DNA of 64,000 nucleotides from NCBI RefSeq assembly GCF_007747655.1, contig NZ_CP036274.1:248001-312000 (forward strand), read 5' to 3'. The first letter of the stretch is position 1. Each line of letters starts with the position of its first letter. Source of the DNA: Anatilimnocola aggregata. Lineage in GTDB: Bacteria; Planctomycetota; Planctomycetia; Pirellulales; Pirellulaceae. Positions 55,731 through 64,000 of the stretch are shown here, one piece after another. The position numbers and the translations under genes were made by a program. Below the pieces are notes generated by a model. That model was not told the origin of the DNA. It worked only from the letters and a program-made list of their open reading frames with translations, and ran no database searches.

Positions 55731-57374
55731 ATGAATCGCTGCTGGCTCCTCTCTGGTTTGCTCGTGCTCCTTGTTGGTAATTCGTTTGCCCACGCCGCTG
55801 ACGCCAAGCGGCCGAACATTCTCTTCGCCTTTGCCGATGACTGGGGTCGCTATGCCAGCGCCTATGCCGCTGTCGATGGCCCCGGCACGCCCAACGACGT
55901 GGTGCGCACTCCGAACTTCGATCGCCTGGCGCGCGAAGGTGTCCTGTTTCGCCGGGCGTTTGTTTCTGCTCCCAGCTGCACGCCCTGTCGTAGCGCGCTC
56001 CTCTCGGGACAACACTTCTGGCGAACCGGGCGAGCTTCGATCTTGCGCGGCGCAATCTGGGACGGTTCGCAGCCCGCGTTTCCGCTCCTCTTGGGCGATG
56101 CTGGTTATCACCTGGGCGAAACCTACAAAGTTTGGAGCCCCGGCTCGCCCAATGATGCTCCCTATGGCAGTGGCAAGTTCGCCTACGAAAAGGCAGGGGG
56201 CCGCGTCAATCAGTTTTCGCAGAACGTGACCAAGATGGTCGCCAACGGCATGGCGCTCGAAGACGCCAAGCATGCGCTTTATGACGAAGTGACCAACAAC
56301 TTCGATGCCTTCCTCGCCGCCCGCAAGCCCGACCAACCCTTCTGCTATTGGTTCGGCCCGACGAACGTTCATCGCAAATGGATCAAGGGCTCGGGCAAAA
56401 AACTTTGGGGAATCGAGCCCGAGTCACTCCAAGGCAAGTTGCCCGCCTTCCTGCCCGACGTTCCCGAAGTGCGCGAAGACTTTGCCGATTACCTGGGCGA
56501 AGCGCAGGCCTTCGATGCTTCGCTGGGTGCGCTGCTGAAGAAACTGGAAGCCACGGGCGAGCTCGACAATACCATCATCGTGATGAGTGGCGACCATGGT
56601 CCACCGGGCTTTCCGCATGGCAAGTGCAACCTCTACGATTTCGGTTCCAGTGTCTCGCTGGCCATCCGCTGGGGGAACGCCAAGTCGGGCCGCGTGGTCG
56701 ACGACCTCGTCAGTCTCACCGATCTGGCGCCAACCTTCCTCGAAGCAGCTGGTCTGCCGATTCCCGAGCGGATGACGGGCCGCAGCTTGGTGAAGTTGCT
56801 GAAGTCGGAAAAATCTGGGCAAGTCGAACCTGAGCGAACGGCCGTTTTTATCGGTCGCGAGCGACACGTGGAAAGTGCCCGAGCCGATTACATGCCTTAT
56901 CCACAACGGGCCATTCGCACGCCTGACTTCCTTTACATCATCAACTTCAAACCCGGTCGCTGGCCGCTGGGTGATCCCTATCGCCTCGATGGCGACAACG
57001 TTCCCACAGCGAGCGCGATTACCGAAGAGACTCGCGTCACTCTGCCCGATGAAGATGCGGGGCCCACCAAGGCCTGGCTCGTGGGGGTGCGTAACGAGCC
57101 TAAGTGGAAGGCCCACTACGAATGGGTTTATGGCAAACGCCCGCGCGAAGAGTTGTACGACCTGCGTCAAGATCCGCAACAGTTGAAGAACGTCGCAGCC
57201 GAAGCAGCCTATGCTTCGTCGCGAGCCAAGCTGGAGGAACAGCTGATGGGTGAACTTCAGCGCACGGGTGATCCGCGTTTGATCGACGATGGCAAGTTTT
57301 ACGAAACGCCACCAATGGCGGGCCCGGTGAACGATCAGCCCACGGGCGGAAAAAAGAAGAACAAGAAATCTTAA
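55731..57374 (+). CDS. Sulfatase, exported
   Basis: The 547-residue protein (ATG 55731, preceded by a GGAGGTGA site) has a signal peptide (LLSGLLVLLVGNSFAHAAD) and the sulfatase signature SAPSCTPCRSALLSG, in which C83 (C-T-P-C-R) is converted to formylglycine. Metal ligands FAFADDWG and SGDHGPPGFPHGK are present. It would cleave a sulfate ester, probably on an algal or host polysaccharide. A full-length C-terminal domain follows. The stop shares TTAA with the convergent CstA gene. Confidence 0.94.
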   Translation: MNRCWLLSGLLVLLVGNSFAHAADAKRPNILFAFADDWGRYASAYAAVDGPGTPNDVVRTPNFDRLAREGVLFRRAFVSAPSCTPCRSALLSGQHFWRTGRASILRGAIWDGSQPAFPLLLGDAGYHLGETYKVWSPGSPNDAPYGSGKFAYEKAGGRVNQFSQNVTKMVANGMALEDAKHALYDEVTNNFDAFLAARKPDQPFCYWFGPTNVHRKWIKGSGKKLWGIEPESLQGKLPAFLPDVPEVREDFADYLGEAQAFDASLGALLKKLEATGELDNTIIVMSGDHGPPGFPHGKCNLYDFGSSVSLAIRWGNAKSGRVVDDLVSLTDLAPTFLEAAGLPIPERMTGRSLVKLLKSEKSGQVEPERTAVFIGRERHVESARADYMPYPQRAIRTPDFLYIINFKPGRWPLGDPYRLDGDNVPTASAITEETRVTLPDEDAGPTKAWLVGVRNEPKWKAHYEWVYGKRPREELYDLRQDPQQLKNVAAEAAYASSRAKLEEQLMGELQRTGDPRLIDDGKFYETPPMAGPVNDQPTGGKKKNKKS

Positions 57375-59128
57375 ACGGTTGCCGGCTTCGCCTCAAACTT
57401 CGGTTCTGGCTGCGGTGGATTACCCATCGTGGCCAGCACGCGAATTGCTTCGAACAGCATGATCGCGGCGAGAATCATCAGCACCACACCGGCCCAAGGA
57501 ACTGGGTCGGTCGGCACGCTCCATTTGCCTTCGCTGTAGAACTTGGGAAGCGTCAGGACGATCAAGGCCCAAGTGCTCATGACATACATCCACACGGTCG
57601 GAATGCCGGTGACGATCCACACCCACCACGCGCGGCGTGTTCGCCACAACCAAACGGTAACGCCGAGCAGCGTGAGGGCGGCGAGTAACTGATTGCTTGC
57701 CCCGAACAGGTTCCAGAAGATTCGCCAGACGGGAATCGCGGCGTCGCTAGGATGCCGCAGCAAAAAGAAGAGTGGCGTTCCGGCGGTGAGCGCGGTGCCG
57801 ATGAACATGCCGATTTTGTTGTGCATGCCCGTCAACTCTTGCAGAATGTAGCGCCCCAGCCGCGTGCAAACGTCGAGCGTGTCGTAGACGAACGTGGTGA
57901 ACGCCATCAGCCCGAACGAAATGGCAAAGGTCACAAAGCCGGGATTCGTGCTGATGACTTGCATGAACTTGCCGATGCCGTGGGCATAGATCATGTTCGG
58001 CCCATTCTTCAGATTCAACTCCGGCGCACCTTGGGCAAACATCATCACGCAGCAGAGCGAAATGATGGCGACCATCGCTTCCATCAGCATGGCACCGTAG
58101 CCAATCGACTTGGCATCGGATTCGGTCTTCAACTGCTTGGAAGTAGTGCCCGAGGCGATGAGTGAATGAAACCCGCTGCAAGCTCCGCAAGCGATCATGA
58201 TGAACAGCGCGGGAAAGAGCGTCGTGATTCCACTGCCGTTATCGACAGTAAAGCCGCGAAACGCCGGATACTGCGCGGTGGCTCCGCCAAAGCAGACGCC
58301 AATCGCACCGGCACCCAGCGCGGCATACAAAAAGTAACCACCCAAGTGGCCGCGCGGTTGCAGCAGCATCCACACCGGTACCATGCCGGCAATCAGGCAA
58401 TACGCCAACAGCAACACGTCCCAAGCTTTGCGGGCGTCACCTTCGCTCAGGCTGAATTGCTTCCCTAAATCGAATGGCGCGAACTGACCGACCCAAATCG
58501 CTACGCCCACGAGCGGCACGAAGATCACCGTCGCCAGCCACATTGGCATCTTCAGGAACTTAACTAGTAGCCCCATGACGATGGGCAGAATCAGGTACAG
58601 CAGAGACGACGTAGCAATCGCCCCGCCACTCACACCACCCGCTTCGGCATTGGCCGCCGCAATGAACGACCCCGAAGTCACGTCGGTAAAGGCGACAATG
58701 ATGTAGACCAGCGCGATCCAGATGAATGTCAAAAAGAGCGTGTACGAAAGTCCGCTCATGTGCTCTTTCACCACCATGGCGATGGACGTGGCCCGGTGAC
58801 GAATCGAAGCCACCAGCGCCGCCATATCATGCACGCCGCCAATGAAGATCGATCCGATCAAAATCCAGATCAACGCCGGCAACCAGCCGAACGTCAGGCC
58901 GGCAACAATCGGCCCCACAATCGGGCCCGCAGCGGCAATCGCCGAAAAATGTTGCGGCAGCAGCGAACTGGCCGGCAGCGGTTCGAAGTCCAAGCCGTCA
59001 TTCAATTCTTCGGCCGGCGTGATTCGCTTGGGATCCAGCTTGAATAGCCGCACCAGCAGCGAGCCGTACGTAAAGTACGCAATCGTCAGAATCACCGCCG
59101 AAGGAAGAACGATCCACAACAAATTCAT
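57371..59128 (-). CDS. cstA: CstA-family carbon starvation/peptide or pyruvate transporter
   Basis: The 585-residue multi-spanning membrane protein has the CstA core (FEPLPASSLLPQHFSAIAAAGPIVGPIVAGLTFGWLPALIWILIGSIFIGGVHDMAALVASIRHRATSI) and the DUF4161-type C-terminal region. It is shorter than the roughly 700-residue E. coli CstA. CstA and its relatives import peptides or pyruvate during starvation. No two-component sensor is adjacent. The stop overlaps the sulfatase stop. Confidence 0.93.
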   Translation of the reverse strand: MNLLWIVLPSAVILTIAYFTYGSLLVRLFKLDPKRITPAEELNDGLDFEPLPASSLLPQHFSAIAAAGPIVGPIVAGLTFGWLPALIWILIGSIFIGGVHDMAALVASIRHRATSIAMVVKEHMSGLSYTLFLTFIWIALVYIIVAFTDVTSGSFIAAANAEAGGVSGGAIATSSLLYLILPIVMGLLVKFLKMPMWLATVIFVPLVGVAIWVGQFAPFDLGKQFSLSEGDARKAWDVLLLAYCLIAGMVPVWMLLQPRGHLGGYFLYAALGAGAIGVCFGGATAQYPAFRGFTVDNGSGITTLFPALFIMIACGACSGFHSLIASGTTSKQLKTESDAKSIGYGAMLMEAMVAIISLCCVMMFAQGAPELNLKNGPNMIYAHGIGKFMQVISTNPGFVTFAISFGLMAFTTFVYDTLDVCTRLGRYILQELTGMHNKIGMFIGTALTAGTPLFFLLRHPSDAAIPVWRIFWNLFGASNQLLAALTLLGVTVWLWRTRRAWWVWIVTGIPTVWMYVMSTWALIVLTLPKFYSEGKWSVPTDPVPWAGVVLMILAAIMLFEAIRVLATMGNPPQPEPKFEAKPATV

Positions 59129-59364
59129 GCCGCACCTACCGCCCGAAAAACGTCATAAGTCCCACCTTACAGGATAGAAGAGTGCGGCGTTTGAGGCTAG
59201 GGAGAAAGGGCAGGTAAGGTGAACTGGCTAACTGGCGTCCCAACTTCGCGGAGCTAGCTGGCTATCAGGGGCGACAGCTGCATTGCTCTTGCTGCCAGCG
59301 GACACTTTCTGTAATTCCACCACGAAAATAGCCTCACTCTGCCGCCGCTCCGTCGACCGATATC

Positions 59365-60273
59365 ATGCCGAGCCCGCTTATCAGCTCGAACGTCGCCCAG
59401 CCAGCTAGCCGCTGCCTTGTCGTCGGCGCTATCTTGCTGGTCACCGCACTCGCTGGTTGTAAGAACGGACCAGCGGCCGCCAATGGCACCGCACCGCTGG
59501 AACTCCCCACCATTACCACCGCGTCGAACGATCGGAACTGGATCATCGAGCACCGCGTGCTGGCCGATGCCAAGATGGCCGGCGATCAGATCACCATTCA
59601 CAACGTTCGCGATGCCGAGTTCTTCACTTACCGCGATTGCGTCGTCGACTACTACGACAAAACATTCAAGCTGGGCGACGTGCAGAACGTCGACTATCTG
59701 GTCGTCCCTTTCAACGAGCAGCGGGCACTCGCCCATACGATGCTCAGCTTTGGCCTGGCCGATGGTGATCGGGTTGGTGTCTCGGTCGAAGTACGACTCG
59801 AACAAGGCGAAGAGTATCATCCGGCCACGGGTCTGCTCGGGCAGTTCGAGCTGATCTATGTCGTTGCCAGCGAGCGGGATTTGATTCGCGTCCGCACCGA
59901 GCATCGCAAGTGCGATGTCTATGCCTATCGCGGCAACTCCACTCCCGAACAAACGCAGGCACTGTTGGTCGATATCCTCCGCCGCGTGAATCAGCTCCGT
60001 ACCAAGCCCGAACTGTACGACTCGATCAGCAACAACTGCACGACGAACATCGTCCAGCACATCAACAAGTTGGCCCCGGGCAAGATTCCGCAGGACTATC
60101 GCGTGCTCCTCCCCGGCTTCTCCGATCAACTGGCCTACGAATTAAAACTGATCGACACCACATTGCCCTTCGAAGAGACGAAGCGTCGAGCCCGTGTGAA
60201 CGACCTGGCTCTCAAGTATCGCGACGACCCCAACTTCTCAGCCCGCATTCGCGGCGAGCGAATCGCCCGCTAG
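59365..60273 (+). CDS. DUF4105 lipoprotein-like protein
   Basis: The 302-residue protein has a lipoprotein signal with lipobox (LLVTALAGC, lipid-modified C32), then the DUF4105 domain (IIEHRVLADAKMAGDQITIHNVRDAEFFTYRDCVVDYYDKTFKL, AHTMLSFGLADGDRVGVSVEVRLEQGEEY, SNNCTTNIVQHINKLAPG). DUF4105 contains a cysteine-protease-like NCT motif, here SNNCTTN, so hydrolase activity is possible. A frame on the other strand covers the same DNA and is a shadow. Confidence 0.87.
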   Translation: MPSPLISSNVAQPASRCLVVGAILLVTALAGCKNGPAAANGTAPLELPTITTASNDRNWIIEHRVLADAKMAGDQITIHNVRDAEFFTYRDCVVDYYDKTFKLGDVQNVDYLVVPFNEQRALAHTMLSFGLADGDRVGVSVEVRLEQGEEYHPATGLLGQFELIYVVASERDLIRVRTEHRKCDVYAYRGNSTPEQTQALLVDILRRVNQLRTKPELYDSISNNCTTNIVQHINKLAPGKIPQDYRVLLPGFSDQLAYELKLIDTTLPFEETKRRARVNDLALKYRDDPNFSARIRGERIAR

Positions 60274-60744
60274 TTATCTCTGGTTAACCGGGCTGCTTGC
60301 GGCCGTCGAACTAGTAGTTTGCTTGATTTGCAGTTCGCCCGCGCAAGCGCGTGGGTTCACCAAATGACAATGATCGCTAGTCGAGTTACGCGTGTCGCGC
60401 CCGGTTTATCAACACCCCCTTTTGCGTGCATCACCTGCAAGCCGTTGCGTGGCAATGAATTGCGGCCAATTTGGTAACTCTGAAAACATCCTATTTGTTG
60501 ATAAACGTCCGCGGTGCATCTCGCTGCGACTGCAAGCTGGCCAGCAAAGCCAAGAAACAGTTCCTCGCGCCGCGCACGAACGGTTCCCGTCGCAATCTCC
60601 TTCCACCAAAATGCAAAAACAATCAATTTATTTATGAATAGTTCGTGAATACTTGTCAAGTATCTGTGCCGTAATTTTCTCGCTATCGCGCCGGGCGATG
60701 TGGAGCAGATTGGACGAAGTACCGATCACTCGAAGCGCTGTTGC
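60274..60744. other. Gap with TTTATCAACA inverted pair
   Basis: About 470 bp with no gene. It contains the TTTATCAACA...TGTTGATAAA element (60405-60505) and AT-rich flanking sequence around 60610-60660. A GCCCGCGCAAGCGCGTGGG-type motif sits near 60338. Confidence 0.5.
60405..60505. repeat. TTTATCAACA...TGTTGATAAA inverted pair (copy B)
   Basis: TTTATCAACA at 60405-60414 and TGTTGATAAA at 60496-60505 enclose a 90-base spacer containing ATGAATTGCGG, which also occurs in copy A. TTTATCAACACCCCC is matched in reverse by the start of copy A. The two are therefore related dispersed elements of unknown function. Confidence 0.65.
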
Positions 60745-61398
60745 CTAGAGGCCACTCGTCACTTCTCGCGCAGCGGAAGTTGAACGCTGGTGCGAGATCC
60801 ACATCGTCACCCAGCCACCAATGCCAGCGACGAGCAGAGAGAACATCACGGGAAGTGAGCTGCGAATCGCTTCGAACTGCAAGTAGTAGTCAGAAGAGTA
60901 ATACGGCGTCGCCATGGGGGGCGGCGGAAAGTTAGATGGTGGCATGGCGAAGGATGGCGCGCTGTTTGGTGCCGTGGTAGTAGGCACAGGCTGGGGTGGA
61001 GTTAAGGTTGGCTCGTAAACTTCCTCGGTCAGGTATTCGGTCACAGGCGGCTTGAAGGATGACGAGGGAATGATGCGAGTACGAGGGTAGCTGACTGCCG
61101 GACCACCCGGCTGTGGTTGCCCCATCAGCAGCGTCGACAGTTCGCTGGTCGATTGCTGATAGGCGTTGAAGTAACTCGCCAGCACAACGTTGCCGAATCC
61201 CAGCACGAAGAATCCGGTCCAGAATGCGCGGCGCAAAGGCTCACGGTCCCAAATCGCCAGGGCCAAAGTGAGGCAAATCCCCAGTAGCACCAGGTTAGTC
61301 GCCAGTTCCATCACGAGCGGTGACTTCGAAACAATCGCCCCGAGCAACACCGCCACGATCGACACCGCGATCAACCCAGTGCGAATTGAAAAGTTCAT
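60745..61398 (-). CDS. Two-helix-plus membrane protein, hypothetical
   Basis: The 217-residue product from ATG 61398 (AAAGGAG upstream) has hydrophobic segments MNFSIRTGLIAVSIVAVLLGAIV, LATNLVLLGICLTLALAIW, AFWTGFFVLGFGNVVLASYF, a Pro/Ser/Thr-rich loop, and a C-terminal segment SLPVMFSLLVAGIGGWVTMWISH. Unknown family. It is downstream of the LEPR-XLL lipase gene on the same strand, 31 bp away. Confidence 0.7.
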   Translation of the reverse strand: MNFSIRTGLIAVSIVAVLLGAIVSKSPLVMELATNLVLLGICLTLALAIWDREPLRRAFWTGFFVLGFGNVVLASYFNAYQQSTSELSTLLMGQPQPGGPAVSYPRTRIIPSSSFKPPVTEYLTEEVYEPTLTPPQPVPTTTAPNSAPSFAMPPSNFPPPPMATPYYSSDYYLQFEAIRSSLPVMFSLLVAGIGGWVTMWISHQRSTSAAREVTSGL

Positions 61399-61429
61399 AC
61401 TCACTCCTTTGAGTTCAGTCGATTGCGAA

Positions 61430-62746
61430 CTAGATCGTAATCACCTGCGAACTCGTGCCGTTATAGAACGTCAGCGATTGAATCTTCACGCCCCCTGAAG
61501 CTGCAGCCAGAACCGCTTCGTAAGGTTGACCATCCGCACGTTGGCCGTTGATGTTGAACTGATTGGTGACCCAAATCGGATTGGCCGCTGCTGCGAGCAG
61601 GCGTTGCAGGTCGAACTGCGCGGCGAGCAGTGAAGTGGCCTGATTGCGGCTGATGATATCGGCCACGACTTGCACCGTCTTGGAGTGGTCGCTGTTGCGC
61701 ACGACGAACGACTCGTCCGCAGTGGCCGAAGTCTTCGCACTGCCGTAAATGTCTTTGGCACTTTCGTAGAAGGCCCACGAGTAGCGACTGTTGCGAGCGA
61801 AGTTGACCTCGGGCACGCCGCTGGACGTCCCTTCGGGGTTATAGCTGCCACCGGGAAAGTCAGTGGCCGGATCGAGCGCCATGATCGTATTCACTTCGGT
61901 CAGCACTTCGCCCATCTCGGCACCGATGTACGCGCCCCAGCTATGACCGACCACGTTGATTTCATCCGCGGTGATGCCGTAGCCCACCAGCACGCTCGCG
62001 GCCCAAGCAGCGACGGGCTTGATAAAGTTTTCGCCACTGCCGCCAATCAGACCGCTGGCTGCGGCCGCCGTCCAATCGAGGACAAGGACCTGATCGTCGG
62101 TGTATTCCGCCTCAATCGCAGCGGCAATTTGCGCGACGCCCGTCGTGGCGGGACTGCTGTTGCGGCCGTGAATCACAATCCAGGTATTGCGATCGTTGTA
62201 CAACTCGGCGCTGGGGTTGAGGGGGCGAAGGGCCACAGCCTTGGTCGTGCTGCTGTACTTCACCGTGCCGGTCAGTGAATTAACAAACAGCGTGCTGGCG
62301 GTAGCATCGCCGAGCGTGTTGTTCGTTTCAATGTTCTCGCGAATCCGATTGAGCGGATCGACGACGACGCCAATCGTGTAATTGCCGGCGGCGAGATTCG
62401 CGGGAATGGTGAGCGTCTGAACCCACTGCGAATCTCTGGCGGCCGCAATCGTGCTGCGCGTGACCGACGCCAAGAGCAGATCGGTGCGCGTAATCGTCGC
62501 ATCGGTGCTGAGGCGAAATTCAACGACGTAGCTCCCCGAGGAAACGTTTCCCCGATTGTCGATATCGACGTTGACCTGCACCGTGGAACCAACCGCCACA
62601 CGGTCAACCATGTTGACGAGTGCCGGCACCAGATCGGCAGCAGGGGTCCACCGTTCTTCCAGTTGTTCGCACCCTAAGCGAACGCGGCGGCGGCGCTGTT
62701 CGGGTTGACGTTGGCTCGAACGTTTTTTCTGACTAAAGATCCACAT
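61430..62746 (-). CDS. LEPR-XLL exported protein with CARDB and lipase-like domains
   Basis: The 438-residue protein starts MWIFSQKKRSSQRQPEQRRRRVRLGCEQLEERWTPA, a LEPR-XLL-like leader. A CARDB domain follows (VGSTVQVNVDIDNRGNVSSGSYVVEFRLSTD, TIPANLAAGNYTIGVVVDPLNRIRENIETNN). A lipase-like alpha/beta-hydrolase part follows (TWIVIHGRNSSPA, INVVGHSWGAYIGAEMGEVL with the GHSWG nucleophile elbow, ALDPATDFPG, and later His-containing segments such as NSDHSKTV). It is probably an outer-surface enzyme. It is the first gene of a two-gene minus-strand group. Confidence 0.85.
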   Translation of the reverse strand: MWIFSQKKRSSQRQPEQRRRRVRLGCEQLEERWTPAADLVPALVNMVDRVAVGSTVQVNVDIDNRGNVSSGSYVVEFRLSTDATITRTDLLLASVTRSTIAAARDSQWVQTLTIPANLAAGNYTIGVVVDPLNRIRENIETNNTLGDATASTLFVNSLTGTVKYSSTTKAVALRPLNPSAELYNDRNTWIVIHGRNSSPATTGVAQIAAAIEAEYTDDQVLVLDWTAAAASGLIGGSGENFIKPVAAWAASVLVGYGITADEINVVGHSWGAYIGAEMGEVLTEVNTIMALDPATDFPGGSYNPEGTSSGVPEVNFARNSRYSWAFYESAKDIYGSAKTSATADESFVVRNSDHSKTVQVVADIISRNQATSLLAAQFDLQRLLAAAANPIWVTNQFNINGQRADGQPYEAVLAAASGGVKIQSLTFYNGTSSQVITI

Positions 62747-62941
62747 CGCAGCACTCCCACTAAAGAAGGAGGGTGAATCCTACTGCCGCGGCGGGGAAGT
62801 GGTCAATTGAGACTGCATTTTACGCAGCGAAATCGGCCGATTCTCTCACTCTTGTTGCTTGCCGCGTACTGAATGCAGCGTTACAACAGCGGGAATTGGG
62901 ACGCACAGGCAACTCACCGATCAGGCCCCGGAGATTTTCAG

Positions 62942-64000
<1,059 letters not shown>

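Noticed and set aside
59254-60129. Minus-strand frame opposite the DUF4105 gene
   Set aside because: The plus strand has a lipobox and DUF4105 motifs; the minus frame has none.

Overview
The window is chromosomal DNA from a planctomycete, most likely of the Pirellulaceae/Pirellulales type. This rests on gene content: paired cytochrome/DUF gene modules (PSD1 with DUF1501, DUF1592 with DUF1552), a DUF1559 prepilin-like protein, a BBP7-type beta-barrel, a YTV-repeat protein, three proteins with an N-terminal LEPR-XLL-like motif, PVC-type heme proteins, sulfatase and M81 families. The bulk is GC-rich (roughly 60% by eye) with long spurious antisense frames. No rRNA, tRNA, CRISPR array or intact insertion sequence was recognised.

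Layout. 1-12 kb: Tat-exported sugar isomerase-like protein, BBP7 barrel, D-threonine-aldolase-like PLP enzyme, a small protein bracketed by palindromic repeats, the DUF1501/PSD1 pair, a ROK regulator and a DUF481-type barrel. 12-21.6 kb: YjhG/YagF-type dehydratase, two paralogous small membrane proteins around an unknown gene, alpha/beta hydrolase, HHxxxDG acyltransferase-like protein, CPx P-type ATPase, DUF1559 protein. 21.8-33.3 kb: small HESVH protein, YTV-repeat protein, DUF6268-like barrel, RTX-like LEPR-XLL protein, tandem metallo-beta-lactamase-fold protein, M81/MlrC-like protein, and a large propeller-HEAT-cytochrome protein. 33.4-35.4 kb: an AT-richer two-gene cassette of a HEPN protein and a DUF262 (ParB/Srx-fold) protein, the latter split by a frameshift at a seven-base homopolymer. 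35.6-46.7 kb: DUF1552/DUF1592 pair, ClpB, a VapBC pair, a subtilase-LRR fusion, FliW, and two small AT-richer genes, one kinase-like. 47-64 kb: VIT/VWA protein, LEPR-XLL surface protein, a four-gene minus-strand group including an FtsH-protease-domain-like protein without AAA module, sulfatase, CstA, DUF4105 lipoprotein, a LEPR-XLL CARDB-lipase protein, and a Gfo/Idh/MocA oxidoreductase cut by the window end.

How it fits together. Most genes suit a free-living heterotroph that exports many proteins to degrade complex polymers (sulfatase, DUF1501/PSD1 and DUF1592/DUF1552 modules, sugar isomerase and oxidoreductase, sugar-acid dehydratase, CstA). The accessory parts are the DUF262-HEPN cassette, VapBC and the kinase-like pair. 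The DUF262-HEPN cassette is the best candidate for an unusual (defence or dormancy) system, and its frameshift is the point that most needs checking. Intergenic gaps carry several families of dispersed palindromic repeats, including a TTTATCAACA-based element present in two gaps.
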